64,000 nucleotides of DNA, from positions 41,257,989-41,321,988 of the forward strand of contig OY829326.1 in assembly GCA_963691655.1 (NCBI GenBank), given 5' to 3'. The position numbers and the translations under genes are program-made. The stretch comes from Toxonevra muliebris. Lineage: Eukaryota > Arthropoda > Insecta > Diptera > Pallopteridae. Shown piece by piece: positions 46,798-59,436 of the stretch. Each line of letters opens with the position of its first letter. Position 1 is the first letter of the stretch. The notes under the pieces were generated by a model. That model searched no databases. It saw only the letters and a list, made by a program, of their open reading frames with translations, and was not told the DNA's origin.

Positions 46798-48510
46798 ATG
46801 ATTTTACTAATACTTTATGTATTTCAAATACAAATTAATTTTATAACCGGATTAAATATTGAGTTTTTCTGCAATGTCATTAAAGATTTGAATATGGAAT
46901 TGAAAACAGAATTAAATATTATTGTGCAAATACCAAAAATTACTGAAGATGTAGAATCTTTATTGCTAAAATTACAAATATCAAAATTAATAATTACGGA
47001 AAAAAGTGCTGCCATTGCAATTCACAATAAGTTTGATGCCGACATTTTAACAATTGCAGTCGTGGATGAACAACAGAAGATTGCTGAATTAATGGAGATA
47101 ATTACAAGTGTTTTATGGGAAGCACATTTTTCGGATATTTTGTTTGTCTTTGAAGGAGAAGCAAAAATGAGTGCATTATTTAAATTATTCACATATTGTT
47201 GGCAGAATGGATTCACTAATGTGTTAGTACTACTTGATAACAACACTTTGTACACATATCATCCATTTCCATCAATTAAGATCGTCCACCTTGAACAACT
47301 TAAAGCGTACCACAATAAGGAACACTTGATGAATTTTCACCACTACCCGATACGTTCACCAATTAGCAACAATGCACCCAGAGTTTATCGCTATACAAAT
47401 CGTCAGGGCAAAAACATAATTTCAGGATATTTTTATAAATTTTTAATGCTATTTATCGAGCATTATAATGGTACATTTCAAGAGCTAACAATGCCTACAA
47501 AAGCTATTAATATTACTGATACTTTAAAGGCTTTCCTTAATAAAAAGATCGACATTATGGCAACTTTACTTTATACACACCCAAACTACTCGAGCAGCAT
47601 AGTCATTATGAATTTGAATTCATATATCTTGGTTCCGCATGCCAGACCTATATCAAATTACTTGTATTTAATGAAACCATTTAGCTGCCTCATATGGAAA
47701 CTACTACTTAGCGTAATAATTTGTGGAACTCTGGCAAGAATATTAATTTACTGGTGTCAGAATGGAATATTGGACATTGGTGCATCTTTTCTAGAAGTTT
47801 TGCGCTTATTGCTACACCTTCCCCACTTCGATCGGGATGTACGCACCCGTACGCAAATACTTATTTTTATTACACTACTTTGTAGTGGTTTCCACCTCAC
47901 AAATGTTTATCAAACAAATTTATCCAGCATGTTAATAACGAAAATATACGGATCTCAAATCAATACAATTTCCGAATTATCAAGCACAAATTTACGTTTA
48001 CCACAGACACAAATGGATATAGAATATTTATATCGTATAGCTGGTATAAATCCAATTGTTAAGCAGCGTTTATATTGTACAACACCAGAAGTTGTATTTA
48101 ATTTATTTAGAAATTTAAATACTTCGTTTATGTATTTAAGCATTGAGGATAAAGTGAAATTTTATCTTCATCAACAGAAATTTCTAAAGGTACCACATTT
48201 TAAAATTATCAACGAAATACTTTATACATTACCACTCTTCATTCCAATACAACATGGTTCACCGTTTCTAAAATTGCTCAATCGTTTCATAAGGCGTTCA
48301 GTAGATGCAGGTTTACTGCATAAAATTACATATGAAATTGATAGAGAAGGAATTCGGAGCGGTGAAATTAAATACTTCATGTCCGACGATAGTAACTTTA
48401 ATCCATTAAATATGAATCATCTTTTATATGCGATTATATTATGGAGTATTGGATTAGTGTTGGGAGTGTTTTGTTTAATTTTGGAAATTTTAAAATTTAG
48501 ACGGCTATAA
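46798..48510 (+). CDS. Divergent ionotropic receptor (IR20a-clade type), 570 aa
   Basis: Paralogue of the 44416 protein with the same layout: signal segment, S1, M1 about residues 296-317, pore loop, M2 with the same YQTNLSSMLIT block, S2, and M3 about 542-566. It is intronless. The ends and S2 differ at many positions from the first protein, but about residues 115-220 are identical, far above the rest. The C-terminal tail is shorter by seven residues. One codon is missing near the start compared with the first gene. Expression together with its neighbour is plausible because the upstream regions are conserved. Ligand unknown. Confidence 0.88.
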   Translation: MILLILYVFQIQINFITGLNIEFFCNVIKDLNMELKTELNIIVQIPKITEDVESLLLKLQISKLIITEKSAAIAIHNKFDADILTIAVVDEQQKIAELMEIITSVLWEAHFSDILFVFEGEAKMSALFKLFTYCWQNGFTNVLVLLDNNTLYTYHPFPSIKIVHLEQLKAYHNKEHLMNFHHYPIRSPISNNAPRVYRYTNRQGKNIISGYFYKFLMLFIEHYNGTFQELTMPTKAINITDTLKAFLNKKIDIMATLLYTHPNYSSSIVIMNLNSYILVPHARPISNYLYLMKPFSCLIWKLLLSVIICGTLARILIYWCQNGILDIGASFLEVLRLLLHLPHFDRDVRTRTQILIFITLLCSGFHLTNVYQTNLSSMLITKIYGSQINTISELSSTNLRLPQTQMDIEYLYRIAGINPIVKQRLYCTTPEVVFNLFRNLNTSFMYLSIEDKVKFYLHQQKFLKVPHFKIINEILYTLPLFIPIQHGSPFLKLLNRFIRRSVDAGLLHKITYEIDREGIRSGEIKYFMSDDSNFNPLNMNHLLYAIILWSIGLVLGVFCLILEILKFRRL

Positions 48511-48816
48511 TAATTGCATCACATAACATTGGAATATAGAATTGCTGAAAAATAATATTGACGAAAATAAATAATCAATAAAAATTAGTAATTTGTGAGT
48601 TTTATTTTCATTAGAACTAAAGTGCTTTTCAAGTAAACAGTTACAGTCTCATTTTGTTATGACGATGATTATTTTTGTATTTATATTTATATTTTATAAT
48701 GTCGGTGGTGTTTGGAGGGAACGTTTTTGATGGTGTTTTTCATTGTTCGGTGCACTGGTTAATTTCCCTTCAAGTTATAAGTAGTTATCAAGAGCTTGCG
48801 GCCCCCATACAAAAAT
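48511..48816. other. Downstream spacer
   Basis: Contains AATAAA signals near 48570-48585. No gene. Confidence 0.5.
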
Positions 48817-48999
48817 AAAAAGTTTGAAAAGTCCACCGCCTATTTGAAAGCGTATGTGGAGAGTATCTCGAAACCAATAAAAAAAAAAAAATTTTTTTTT
48901 CGACCACCCTAAAAACAGCCAAAATAAATTTTTTATCATAACTTTGGTATACTCTTCACATAAGCTTTAAAAAAGGGGGTGAACTTTTCAAACTTTTTT
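48817..48999. mobile_element. Palindromic MITE, about 183 bp
   Basis: The left arm 'aaaagtttgaaaagtccacc' and 'tatgtggagagtat' pair with the right arm 'atactcttcacata' and 'gaacttttcaaactttt'. Arms are about 55 bases. No target duplication resolved. Confidence 0.65.
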
Positions 49000-49671
49000 C
49001 TTCGACCAACTCTATTGCACATACATGCATCTGGTTTATTGAGCATGACAATTTTTTATGAAAGCCGGTAATTAATATACAAGTTTCTAACAACTTAATA
49101 AACTGTAATCAAGTTAATTTTTGTTTAGATAAATAACAAAAAACACCAAATCGTAATAGTTAATAATAACAATAATAAAGCATAAAAACTTGTGGGCAGC
49201 ACCAACTGTATTTTGTTTCATTATAATGACAAATTTAGGTAAAACGACATGCGCCCATTAAATATCATAATTAATATTTTTTGTTGTTATTGTTCTAACC
49301 AATTAATTACAACAACAGCAAAAAGCAACATCAACATTTAACAACATTTACATATCTACATATGTGCATACAGTGTGTGATTTGTTTGGTAGGAGTAAAA
49401 TTGTAATCATGTTGCCAGCAGCTTGTCCGCCTTTGCTGGTAAAATGTAAACTGAACTGCATACTCAACCCTGCATACAGTGCTCACAAATTCTAAGGTGG
49501 TTCCGAATTGCAAAAAAAAAAAAAAAAAAATATTCAAACACAAAAATGTCTGTATCATGAATTTTTCAATATTCGATTACGACTGAGGATCCGCAAAACC
49601 GTGCTTTGAACTTTAGTTTCCATGTTGCATTGCCACATTACATATTTAAAGAGATTTGAGCAAACTTAAGA
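49000..49671. other. Intergenic, no gene seen
   Basis: AT-rich spacer with an A-run near 49511-49529. Confidence 0.4.
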
Positions 49672-50100
49672 ATGTTAGGAAGATGTAAAACTCTGAAATG
49701 GACCAAAAAAAGAGTGGATGGAAATTCTGAAGCAAATTACCAAATTCGGTTTATATATCCTATAAAACAATCCACATCATGCAATAGGCATACCTACCAT
49801 TTAAAGACCAAATACAAAGTTATTGACCCGACGGCTTTTTTTTCGCGAGGACTTTTTATTACACTGTCTGGCAAGTTCCGGTACCCGAATTGGTATGCTC
49901 CGTCAGAATTTAAAGAAGTGCTGTTTTCATGGTATTGTGATTGTGTTGTAAAAAGGTTTTCGTTTAAATTGAAATATGATACAATGAAGTATTACTCCTT
50001 TGATTTAAAATATCGTTTTTACTTTTTCAGTAAGACTACCTCCATAAATTTTTTGTTTTCTCATGACCAACGATCAGAATGTATGAAATTTTCGATTTAA
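49672..50100 (+). CDS. Open frame of 142 codons, unknown, doubtful
   Basis: The frame from ATG 49672 to TAA is longer than most chance frames here. I recognise no domain; the protein is rich in Tyr, Phe, Lys and Ser with no signal peptide or membrane segment. The surroundings are repeat-like and no splice or promoter signal stands out. It could be an exon of an unknown gene, a transposon relic or chance. Confidence 0.15.
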   Translation: MLGRCKTLKWTKKRVDGNSEANYQIRFIYPIKQSTSCNRHTYHLKTKYKVIDPTAFFSRGLFITLSGKFRYPNWYAPSEFKEVLFSWYCDCVVKRFSFKLKYDTMKYYSFDLKYRFYFFSKTTSINFLFSHDQRSECMKFSI

Positions 50101-52767
50101 AGCTTCAGTATTTTTCTCTTGTTTCACAAAACTTTAGTGAACGATGTAAAGCCGACAATTCTTGATGAAAGGAAAAAGCGCGGTCTTAAGGGAAGATTCT
50201 TATGTAGGGGCTTGAAGGCTTCAAAAAAACATTTTTTATTTATAGCATAAATTTATAGTTTGAAACCTGTAGAATACGATGTCACTAATGATTTTGATCA
50301 ACTTTCAAAAAAGGCGTCACAAGAGTCTATGAGCGTGACTCTGCTCCCTACGGCTACCTTTCCGAAACCTTAAACGTGATTATCTCGAAACTTTTCTCTT
50401 TCTCAATGAGTTGATAATCGGTGTAAACAAATACATAAAAACTATTCGATCGATCAAGCTCATATTTGGCAATAGATGGACCTTTGACCCTGACGAAAAA
50501 GTATTAAAATAAATATGTTTTTGCATGTGTCAAAGTTTCAAATTTAGTCTGTCCCCAATCAGACAGTTATTATTATAATTTTTTTACCATCTTATTTTAC
50601 TTATACTAATTAGAGTTTTTCACAGACTTTTTCAAATAATCCTACGAGGTGGTAGAGTGTGCAATGCATTTGGCCTCCTTTCTAGACAGCTTCATAGTGA
50701 CTTGCTATAACTCCGCCATTTTTAATTTTTTTAAGCAAAAAAAAAAATATTTTTAATACTACAAGTATACAATAAAAATTACCTATGACGCGCAGTGTAG
50801 CGAGTATGGACAAAATACCCAAATTGCGATATTAGAGAATTAAAAATTTGGGTATGGGGTTTAAATAACAAAAGTTAGTTAAGAAAAATTAAAAATATTA
50901 TTACAAAATATTTATAAAAAAAAAGCTATGAGCGTTTAAATTCATTTATTTTTATGTCTTCATTCTACCATATTACAAAGTCAAATTTATGCTTCATCTT
51001 TGAATTTCGATAACTAGAGTGTAACTCGATATATGTATCAAAAGTGTTGATAACATATAATTAGGTAATTTTTTAAAACTGGCAATCCTAAATTTGCATA
51101 TACATTTTTTGACGTCTGATTTTTACCGATATTGTAAAGCAATGTAAAGAAAGCATTCTAAAACAATTAAAAGTCTGAACTTCAAAGTTAATTACAAAAA
51201 AAACAACACTTCAAAACACCTTCGATTTTTTTTATATTTCTTTCAAGCAAGTGTGTAGATTAATATATGAAAGTTTCAGCTGCCTTCGTCTGCTTTTTCT
51301 GAAGATATACAACTTTTGCAGTGAGTACACGTGTGCAAATTAAAGCGGTTTTTAATGCTTGGTTTCATGTAAAAAGCAATAAGCAAGCCAATACGTTTAA
51401 TGTTGTAAAAAAATTTATTGAGAAAGAGCTTGGCAGTCTAGGAGAGAAAATATCTGAGAAATTGAGGTTTATGATCTTAAAATTTAGAACCAGCTAGAAT
51501 GTATGGGGTCGGGAAAGGTAGGCCTAACTTATCATATGAAGAAGGGTGTGAGAGAACGAAAAAACGAAGAGTAGATGAGCTTATAGCTTGAAGCTATACC
51601 GAACAAATAATGAAAGCTGCAGCTTAGTTGTTTACAGACAAGAAGCTAAAAACAGACAAGACTTAGTAATCTTGGGGACTATTTTGAAAAATTTTTAACT
51701 TTCTGTCGTTATTTATTTTGATATTACATTACTTTTCTTTAAAAAAATTTAAAAAATTATACGAGAGGTGGGCGTGGTTTTAATCCGATTTTCCTGAGAT
51801 TTTGTGTATTAGCTTCGTCGCTCATAAAAACGATGTGTACAAAATTTCATTAGTCTACAATAACTCTTTCTATTTTTGTCCGTTCACTACATGAACTCGT
51901 CACACTGTGTGACGCTGAAAAGATATATGCATTCCTTACTGTTCAAAAAAATTCTGAAAATCGACTGAGCAGTGGCGTTTTATATAAGAGTCTCCCCTCA
52001 AGACTATTTATTTTGGTAGTTACAAATTGTGTTGGTTTATTTGTAAAGAAGACGAACATTATTTTCTTGGTCGATTTCGATGTGGGGGAAAATTAAAATT
52101 TTCCCATTGCTTTTCTAAAAGCACAATTTGTACAGGTTGTACAGGCGAAAATTCTAATGAAAATATTTATCTCTGATTTTGAACCAACTTAATCAGAAAT
52201 ATTGATTTCCGAAAATATTAGTCACGTTCAGGAAACGCCTCTGCTCCACCACTGCTACATGTGTGTCTTATGAACGCAAATTTATCACTTTATGATCAAC
52301 AAAAATTGTATTCAGCAGTCGCCATTTCATTGAGCGTATTATTTTTCTGATACTTCAGCTCAACATGTTGCAGAGGTCGTTTTCTGAATGCAACCATTGA
52401 AACGGGTAAAGAGGATTTATTGATTATCTACATGTAATGTAGAACATACCGCCAAACAATGGTTAGTACTAGTGATGTGCTGAAATTTTAAGAGTTCGAG
52501 GGCAAATTTTTCGGAGATTGAGTGAGATAGACAATAAGGAAACAGGAGTATTGGGTTAATTCTTCTTTGATAGAATATTTAATGAAATTGAATTGCTCTA
52601 AAATTGACCCAAAATAGTGTGCTCAATTGGTAATCGAATCCAAAACCGATCCCTAAATTAATGTTTTTTATGCGAGTATTAATCCATTACTTATACCACT
52701 TGGTATAATTCGGTGCAATCCTAACACATACATATGTGAAAACTAAATCCATTGATACTCCATTGTA
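50101..52767. other. Non-coding, repeat-like
   Basis: No gene. The piece at 51770-51910 ('ggtgggcgtggttttaatc') resembles dispersed dipteran repeats. Otherwise AT-rich. Confidence 0.35.
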
Positions 52768-52775
52768 CTCCACTG

Positions 52776-54581
52776 CAGTGGCGATTCTAGGATTTGGGTT
52801 TGGGGGGGGGGGGGGGAGGGGTGGCTGATTTTACTAAATTAAAAGATAAATATCAGACTCACTATCGACCAAAACCCAGACCTAGACCAAAAACTAGTGC
52901 AAACATTTTACCAAATACAGGTGAAAAATTAAATGCTAACTGGAACAAAACTAAGATCAAAATTCAAACTAAAATCTGATAGAAATTTAGGCGGAAATTT
53001 CGACCAAATTTCAAACTAAAATTCAAATACTTTTTTCAGATCGAAGTTCAAACCAAGAAAAGAACCAAATTCAGATCAAAAATCTAAATCAAAATCTTGA
53101 TTATGAATTTTCTGATGGATTTATATTGTTAAATTTTGATGAAACAATTTGATACATCCCAATTTTTTTAATTTTTGGTCGAAACGAAAACCCGAAAAAA
53201 AATTAAATTAAGATTAACAGTTGATTTGGATATTACTTTAAACGAATTTTTAAAATATATATTCATATCACTTTTAGCATCGATATCACAATTAATATCG
53301 GCCTGGTATTGAGTTTACGATCTCATAACTCCATAACCAAGCACTTGATTTTTATGAAAAATTAAATTTGTTCTTTAAGCCTTTTATACATTACTTAAAA
53401 TGTAAATATGTGTTAATTTGACCAAAAACCCAATACATTTTAAATTTCAACGAGATACGTACACGCTTTCGGGTACTAGGCAACAACCGGTTAAAAAAAA
53501 TAATGTTCAGACCACGAATCGGACCAAAATTCCAACAAAAATCTATCAAAATGAGATCCAATTCAGGTCAAAACTCAGACTAAAAACCCAAAATTCAGAC
53601 CGAATTAAAACCAAAATCATTCCAAAATTAAAAAAAAATTTTGACCACAACTCAGACCAATAGTTAGACAAAACGTTAGGCCAAAAGGACACCAAGTAAC
53701 CCAAAATTCATACCAAAAACTAGTCGGAATATCTGATAAATATTTACATCGAAAAATTTTAACTTGAATTAAACAAAAACTAAACCAAAATTCGAGACGA
53801 ATTCAGACCAAATTTTAAAACAAAAATTGAGACCGATTTCGTACCGAAATTCAGACCAAAATAGTATCAAAATCAAGCTAATTCAGACGAAAATATTAAC
53901 CACAACTCAAACTAAGAGTTATATTATAACTGAGGCTAAAAAGACGCCAAGTACAAATTAAAAGCAAACCAAAATTTAGACCAGAAATCAGTTCAAACGC
54001 TGGTCTGCAAACGCTGGAAAGCAAATCAAAATTTAGACCAAACATGGATTAAAACTCAAACCAAATTCTGATTAAAATTCAAACTAAAATAAAACAAAAT
54101 TCTGACTTACAATCAAACCAGAATTCAGATCAAAAACGGGCAAAAACGGAAAAATTAAACCAATATCAGACTAAAATTTAGTACAAAATTCAATCCAAAA
54201 TCTAGACCATTATCAAGCTTTCTAAAAGTAAGACATTTATAAGCTGGCGTTGAAATTGTAAATTTAATGTAGTCTGAATGTATTTAATAACCAGTTGCAC
54301 TGTAACGTGCATCCTATTGGCACGCCCAGCATGGCGGCTAATCAGAATTGATTCAAATATCCGACCCCATTTTAATATTCAAATTAAATTATTATTATTA
54401 AAATAAAATATAATATAAAATAATATTTTAAATCCTAAAGTTGTTCGTTTGTTGAAAGTAAAAAGAAAAATCTAAATATTTTTGATTTCTCAAAAATGGC
54501 TGCTTACTATAAGATTGTCGAGTTCTGGGGGGGGGGGGGGGAGGCTTCAGCCCTTATAGCCCCCCTCTGGATACGCTACTG
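52776..54581. mobile_element. hAT-type non-autonomous element, 1806 bp, 8-bp target duplication
   Basis: CTCCACTG flanks both sides exactly (52768-52775 and 54582-54589). The left end is CAGTGGCGATTC and the right end, read inward, CAGTAGCGTATCC; both run into long G runs. An 8-bp duplication and CAGTGGCG-type ends fit hAT elements. No transposase frame. The interior is largely a degenerate 12-base repeat. Confidence 0.85.
52845..54215. repeat. Degenerate ~12-bp repeat array (AAAATTCAGACC)
   Basis: Variants of AAAATTCAGACC (CAGACCAAAATT, CAGATCAAAA, AAACTAAAATTC) recur dozens of times at 52845-53110 and 53415-54215, with about 300 bases of non-repeat sequence between. The chance open frames here read as repeats of Gln/Asn/Lys/Thr-rich peptides and are not genes. 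Confidence 0.8.
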
Positions 54582-54589
54582 CTCCACTG

Positions 54590-57560
54590 TATTTTGGTTA
54601 CGTTTGCTCATGCGCACTTGCTGCATAAAATTGCTTTGGCTTGAGATTATTTTTTTATTGATTTGCATTCTTTAAAATGTTGACTTGAAGCCAACTTGGC
54701 AGAAGCATGAAGTAGAAGCAAAATCAGCAGCGGCAGCAGTAGTTGTAGTGGTAATGCTAGAGTGGTAGAGGTAATAATAATAATAATAATAATGAATTTT
54801 AATGTCGCACATTTAGGATTTGTGCATTTTAATTGTACAAGCGTGAAGTATGAATAAATTTCTGTGCTTTAGTTTTTGTTGTTATTGTTGTTGTTACCAC
54901 GTTGATATGATTTAGTGACGTGAAACAATGTTATGGAATTTATGGTACTCGTATTCATTCTGGTACTCTAGAAAACATTTATGTGAAGTATTCAGATATG
55001 TACCATACATACGTTTGCGGTAATATATGTAGGTAAATGTACGCAGATTATGTCAGAAATTGAAAATGTGCATAGTAAATAAGATTTGAATTTGTCATTT
55101 ATTAATTGTGTATTCAAGACAAGACAAATTCATAAATTAAAAAAAAATTGAAAAAAAAAACACTAAGATTATGCATCACTATGCATTGTTCTTTTGGTTT
55201 AAACAAGCTTCAAGTCATGCATTAAATTACTGCCAAGTTATTAATGAAATAGAGAAATAGTGACATAATGAAACCCACTTCATTTCACTGTATGTTTGTG
55301 TGTGTGCGTGTAGACTACCTGCGATTGTTTTTTGCAAATAAATAAAAATGAAAAATTGTACATTTAACAAAAAATGGGCGGTGTAGATTGTACAAGTTCA
55401 GTTTATGAACAGCGGTTTACGGTCTACTATTGTATAGTACAATACTAAGGTATGATTATAATTAAAGGCGGTGCTAGACTTGAAAACTATTAATGATATT
55501 TTTAGTAAAATGAAACCAATTTCATTTACAAAGTAGAAATTCTTAATCTTTGTCAACCATAAATAAGTTTTTATTAAAGTCTTTAAGTTTTAGAGATGCA
55601 ACAGTAAAGGGGAGGATCACCAGTAGGAATTGCAGTAGGAATTTTGAAGAGAAGCAAGAGATAATGCAAATAAATTTTAAATATTATAAGAGACAAGATG
55701 TTAATACATACCATATGTATTTACATAGTTAGCTAAAGAGTCAGGGAGCTTTGCAGGCAACAATTGATTGAATAATTAATTTGGTTTGCCATATACCTAA
55801 CGCTCGTATCTTTTTTCCGACCAAAAACTGTATATTTCTACTAAAAATTTTTAAAAAACTGTAAATCGATTTGAAAAAAACTGTATATTTCGCGGTATCA
55901 ATTTTTTTCAATGAAAATTAACCAGGAAAGCAATTTATCCATCATCTAAATCGTCTTCGTTCTCCATTTTCATATTTCCTTTTGTAGTTGTATTGAATTT
56001 GTGCATTGAAGAAATTTGACGAAGCGATTCCGGCTTGGCTATGAGGTATTTATAGAAATCAACGTATGGATATTTCAAGTTAAATTTGACGATAAGAATC
56101 GCCTTCGATGTTTCCACTTCTTTCAAAGGTATACTTGCAACTAGTTACCCTTGTTCTCTGACACGATTTGCATTATGATTGATAAATTTGAATTTCGTAG
56201 TGTTCAAAAATTTTATATTTTTTTCTTAGTATAAACGCGGTATTTTGGTAAAAAAAGGCGGTATGCGGTTTTGGAGTTGAAAAAGCGGTATACTACCGCG
56301 AAAAACTGTATAGATACGAGCGTTACATATACCTCATATAAAAGCCACAAGTAGTAAATGAGCCTGTAATTAATGAAAAATTTGTTTCATATCACGAATC
56401 AAATATTTATTGAATTTTTATTGTGAACCTCTAAGTATTGGCAATTGCACTTTAAATTCTTTTAATGTACGAATCTTAAGCAAGAAACCTCAACAAAAAT
56501 GACTGATAGTGCCTCCACCTTTGCATGTTGCACTCTCATTAAGTCCATTTTGAAATGTACTATAACAAAAGGCACTCCCTGGCACTGCCTGGCGCTTCGA
56601 GCCCATGCCTGGCACCCTTTGTCCGCCTGCCTATTTGCCTGGTTGTTTTCGAATGCGGCGAATGAATTTCACTTCGTAAATTAACTGCCACGATGAGTTT
56701 TGCATGAAACCTCAAAAGAATTTTTCTCTATTTTTAAACATTTTTCTTTTTTTTTTTTTTTGTGTTTTTGTTTTTTTTAAATTTTTTTATGTGTGTACTG
56801 AAGACGTGAATATGCTTGCTAGTGTATGTGTGTGCGTGTACTGCCATCACACACAGCATGAGAGTTTTGTTGCACACAGATCCTTGTTATTTTCAAGCGC
56901 AGTTTGTCAATAGGAAGTACGAAAAACGACGTACAAAAAAAGCTGCAACATTGAAGAAAAGAAAAGAACGAAAAAAGCACATAAAAAGAAGAGCAGCAAC
57001 AAAGAAAAAAGAACGAAGCAAAACAAAAAAAGAAAAAAAAATTAAAGAAAGAAAGTTAAGTGAACATAGAAAAAGGAAACGCAACCATCTGCACGAATTG
57101 TAATTGAAAAGATTTTCCTCTGAGAAATTACATTTCTGCAAGCAGAATGGAAATTTTCTAAAAGCTGCGCCCAGCACGATCAAAAATAAAACTATTTGAC
57201 TAGAAAGAAATTAAGTTTGGCCAAAACCGAACAAAGAATACTCTACAAGCTCCGAAAGCTCTCAAAATATACCTCTTATAGGGAAACCATCAAATTCGAT
57301 ACATACCTATTTTATTTTCTATAAATACTAGCCGGAATATACCCAGCGTTGCCTGGCTGCTACTATTGCAATAATGCCTTCCCACAGAAGGAATAGATGC
57401 AGATTTGTGGATTTGTATTCACCGTATACAAAGAAATTATCTCTGGATGTACCTTTAGAGTAGGTATGGACATGGGTATAGACTAAATAAATCTAGTCCA
57501 TCATAATTTTTTGTGAAGAATGTAATTGATTTCGGTCAAGTTAACATATTAAGAATATCA
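54590..57560. other. Non-coding, low complexity
   Basis: No gene. Contains AAT and GTT microsatellites near 54770-54790 and 54875-54895, and a purine-rich tract (56930-57060) whose frame gives only Lys/Arg/Glu repeats. The 57340 phrase 'atacccagcgttgcctgg' resembles a widespread insect repeat. Confidence 0.4.
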
Positions 57561-57639
57561 CGCCACTTTGAATAATACCGATGGCTTTCTGGTCGGTGAT
57601 TGGGATTAACAATCCTGCAATCCCTGATCATCACTGCAG

Positions 57640-58370
57640 GAAATCACCACGACGGATGTGATGGAAAGCGGGTTGAAATTCTGAAAGTGTGCCCAGAATA
57701 CATGGCGAGACTTTTGATTTTAATATTCAAATCTATTTGGAGCGAAGAAAGAATTCCTGCGGACTGGTTACAGGGTATAATAGTTGTTATCCCAAAGAAA
57801 AGAGATCTATCGTAGAATTATGCTTCTTTTTATTGTCCAGTATACTTATAAGCCGCATCAAAGTAAAACTTGATCAATCACTGAGAAAACAGTAGGCTGG
57901 CTTTCTTTCAAACCGTTCATGCGTTGATCAGATTAACACCTTACAAATAATGGCAGTCAACACTTCGTTCGAAAGCATACATCGCGATAGTATATGGGAG
58001 GCTCTCAGTTCCAAAGATATCCCTGTAAAGCTGAATGAAGACTTTAAGTATAAAATACTTCACTTAACAAAGCTATGGGTGCCAAATCTGGAGCTCGGCT
58101 CAGATATCCTTCCACGCCAAAGTGAGAATGTTGAAGTCGACGTATTCCTAAGGTGTGATGGCCAAATGTCATTAACAATAACGATTTGTACAAAAAATGT
58201 AATATGGAATCAATGGCCAATTATATCAAGTTGTGAAAGTGGAGATGGTTAGGTCACACACTGCGAAAAAACACAACGGAAATTTGCCGGCAAACTCTTG
58301 ATTGCAATCCCCAAGGTAGTTGCAAGAGAGGCCGTTGCAAAAAGAAATCGACGATTCTGAAGAAATTGGT
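57640..58370 (+). pseudogene. Non-LTR retrotransposon remnant (RT fragments)
   Basis: Reverse-transcriptase phrases appear in order with deletions between: RIPADWLQGIIVVIPKKRDLS, then after stops AGFLSNRSCVDQINTLQI, FESIHRDSIWEAL, and finally a C-terminal RWLGHTLRKN and NPQGSCKRGRCKK. This order matches CR1/L2-like insect LINEs of the type with an RRWxWxGHxLR tail. The catalytic centre is deleted. Dead element. Confidence 0.8.
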
Positions 58371-58725
58371 AAAACATAGAAGGTCCCATCCCCTTCTATG
58401 TTTCTATGCTTCTAGTAAGTTGCATTTCCACATCAAATTTAGTGATCCTTCCTTAAATAGGTTCCAAGATATTTAATATCAAATATTCATATTAGATGGT
58501 GATGCCACGCCCGATTGACCAATCCCTCCAGGTTACTTTACAGTGTTTGGTATTATGGGCCCGCCACCCCACATCATACTTTGTATCGAAAATACTTTCT
58601 GAGATATTCAGTGTAAAGTACTTTGGAGAGGTGCCACACCCAGTCCCGCCTTCGTATACCTTATTTTATGACCAGAGCATCATAGAAATAATCTTGTATA
58701 ACTTCATTCAGTCGTTTACTCGGTA
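58371..58725. other. Repeat-like spacer
   Basis: The phrase 'atgccacgcccgatt' and 'gccaccccac' resemble dispersed dipteran repeats. No gene. Confidence 0.3.
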
Positions 58726-59036
58726 TGCTACTGCTATTTTGGCACAACAGCCCCTGGAGGGACAAAGCCAAGCTTTTCGCTTCCATTCATGTTGTGTGGG
58801 TTATATTTATACATGAATGGAAGGGATCTACAGTTTTATGCCGAATCCGAACGGCGAAGTGAAAAGCTTTTCATATGCATTTTTTTACTCTTGGAGGTTT
58901 GCCATTGCCAGCCAAGAGATGGTGCTGAGTAGAAAAATATTTATTTTCCTTTTTTGATTTTTAATCGTGCCTAGATATGAACCCGGGCACCTCTGCGTAG
59001 CAGTCCAACACACTAACCACTAAGCTATGGCGACCA
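58726..59036 (-). mobile_element. tRNA-derived SINE (family 1), copy 3, most complete
   Basis: In minus-strand orientation the head has an A-box-like TAGCTTAGTGG (59027-59017) and a B-box-like GGTTCATATC (58983-58974), spaced like a tRNA gene. The body and the TTGTGCCAAAATAGCAGTAG tail match the other copies. The tRNA-like part also has 'ggttagtgtgttggactgct' typical of tRNA anticodon-arm heads. Confidence 0.8.
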
Positions 59037-59290
59037 CACAGTTTTATTTTCAAAAAATTATTTTGGTATGAAATATCAGCCTGAAAGTATGCTAAGAAAT
59101 AATAAGTTCAGTTGTGAACGAAAACAAGTTGATTCTGTAAAGGTGGTCATTATTTCTAGACGTCTCTGAAATTATTTCCGTTTGTTTGTCATGTTTCTGG
59201 TTTTGTATGGATTTCTCTTTCAGCTCAGCTTTTCCTATGGTAGGATTAAGAATTAACTTACTTGTTTCGAATTAACTTATTTGACATAAA

Positions 59291-59436
59291 TTTATTACTA
59301 CTCCCATTATTACACAACAGCCTATAAAGGACCTAGGCTGTTGCATGAGCCATATTTGTATACGAATGAAAGCTACTTACAGTTTTATATCGAATTCGAA
59401 TAGCGAAGTTAAAATCGTTCCTAAGGCAATTGTTTC
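59291..59436 (-). mobile_element. SINE (family 1), copy 4, tail half
   Basis: Only the tail and part of the body are present ('acacaacagcctataaaggacc', 'acgaatgaaagctacttacag'). It is diverged from the other copies. Confidence 0.65.

Noticed and set aside
52794..53663. Short Thr/Lys/Gln-rich open frames
   Set aside because: Products of the degenerate 12-bp repeat.
56816..57183. Lys/Arg-rich and Phe-rich frames of 95-96 codons
   Set aside because: Both strands of a purine-rich low-complexity tract.
58970..59036. A genuine tRNA gene
   Set aside because: The A and B boxes are there but the sequence continues into a repeated SINE body, and the acceptor ends do not close a proper tRNA.
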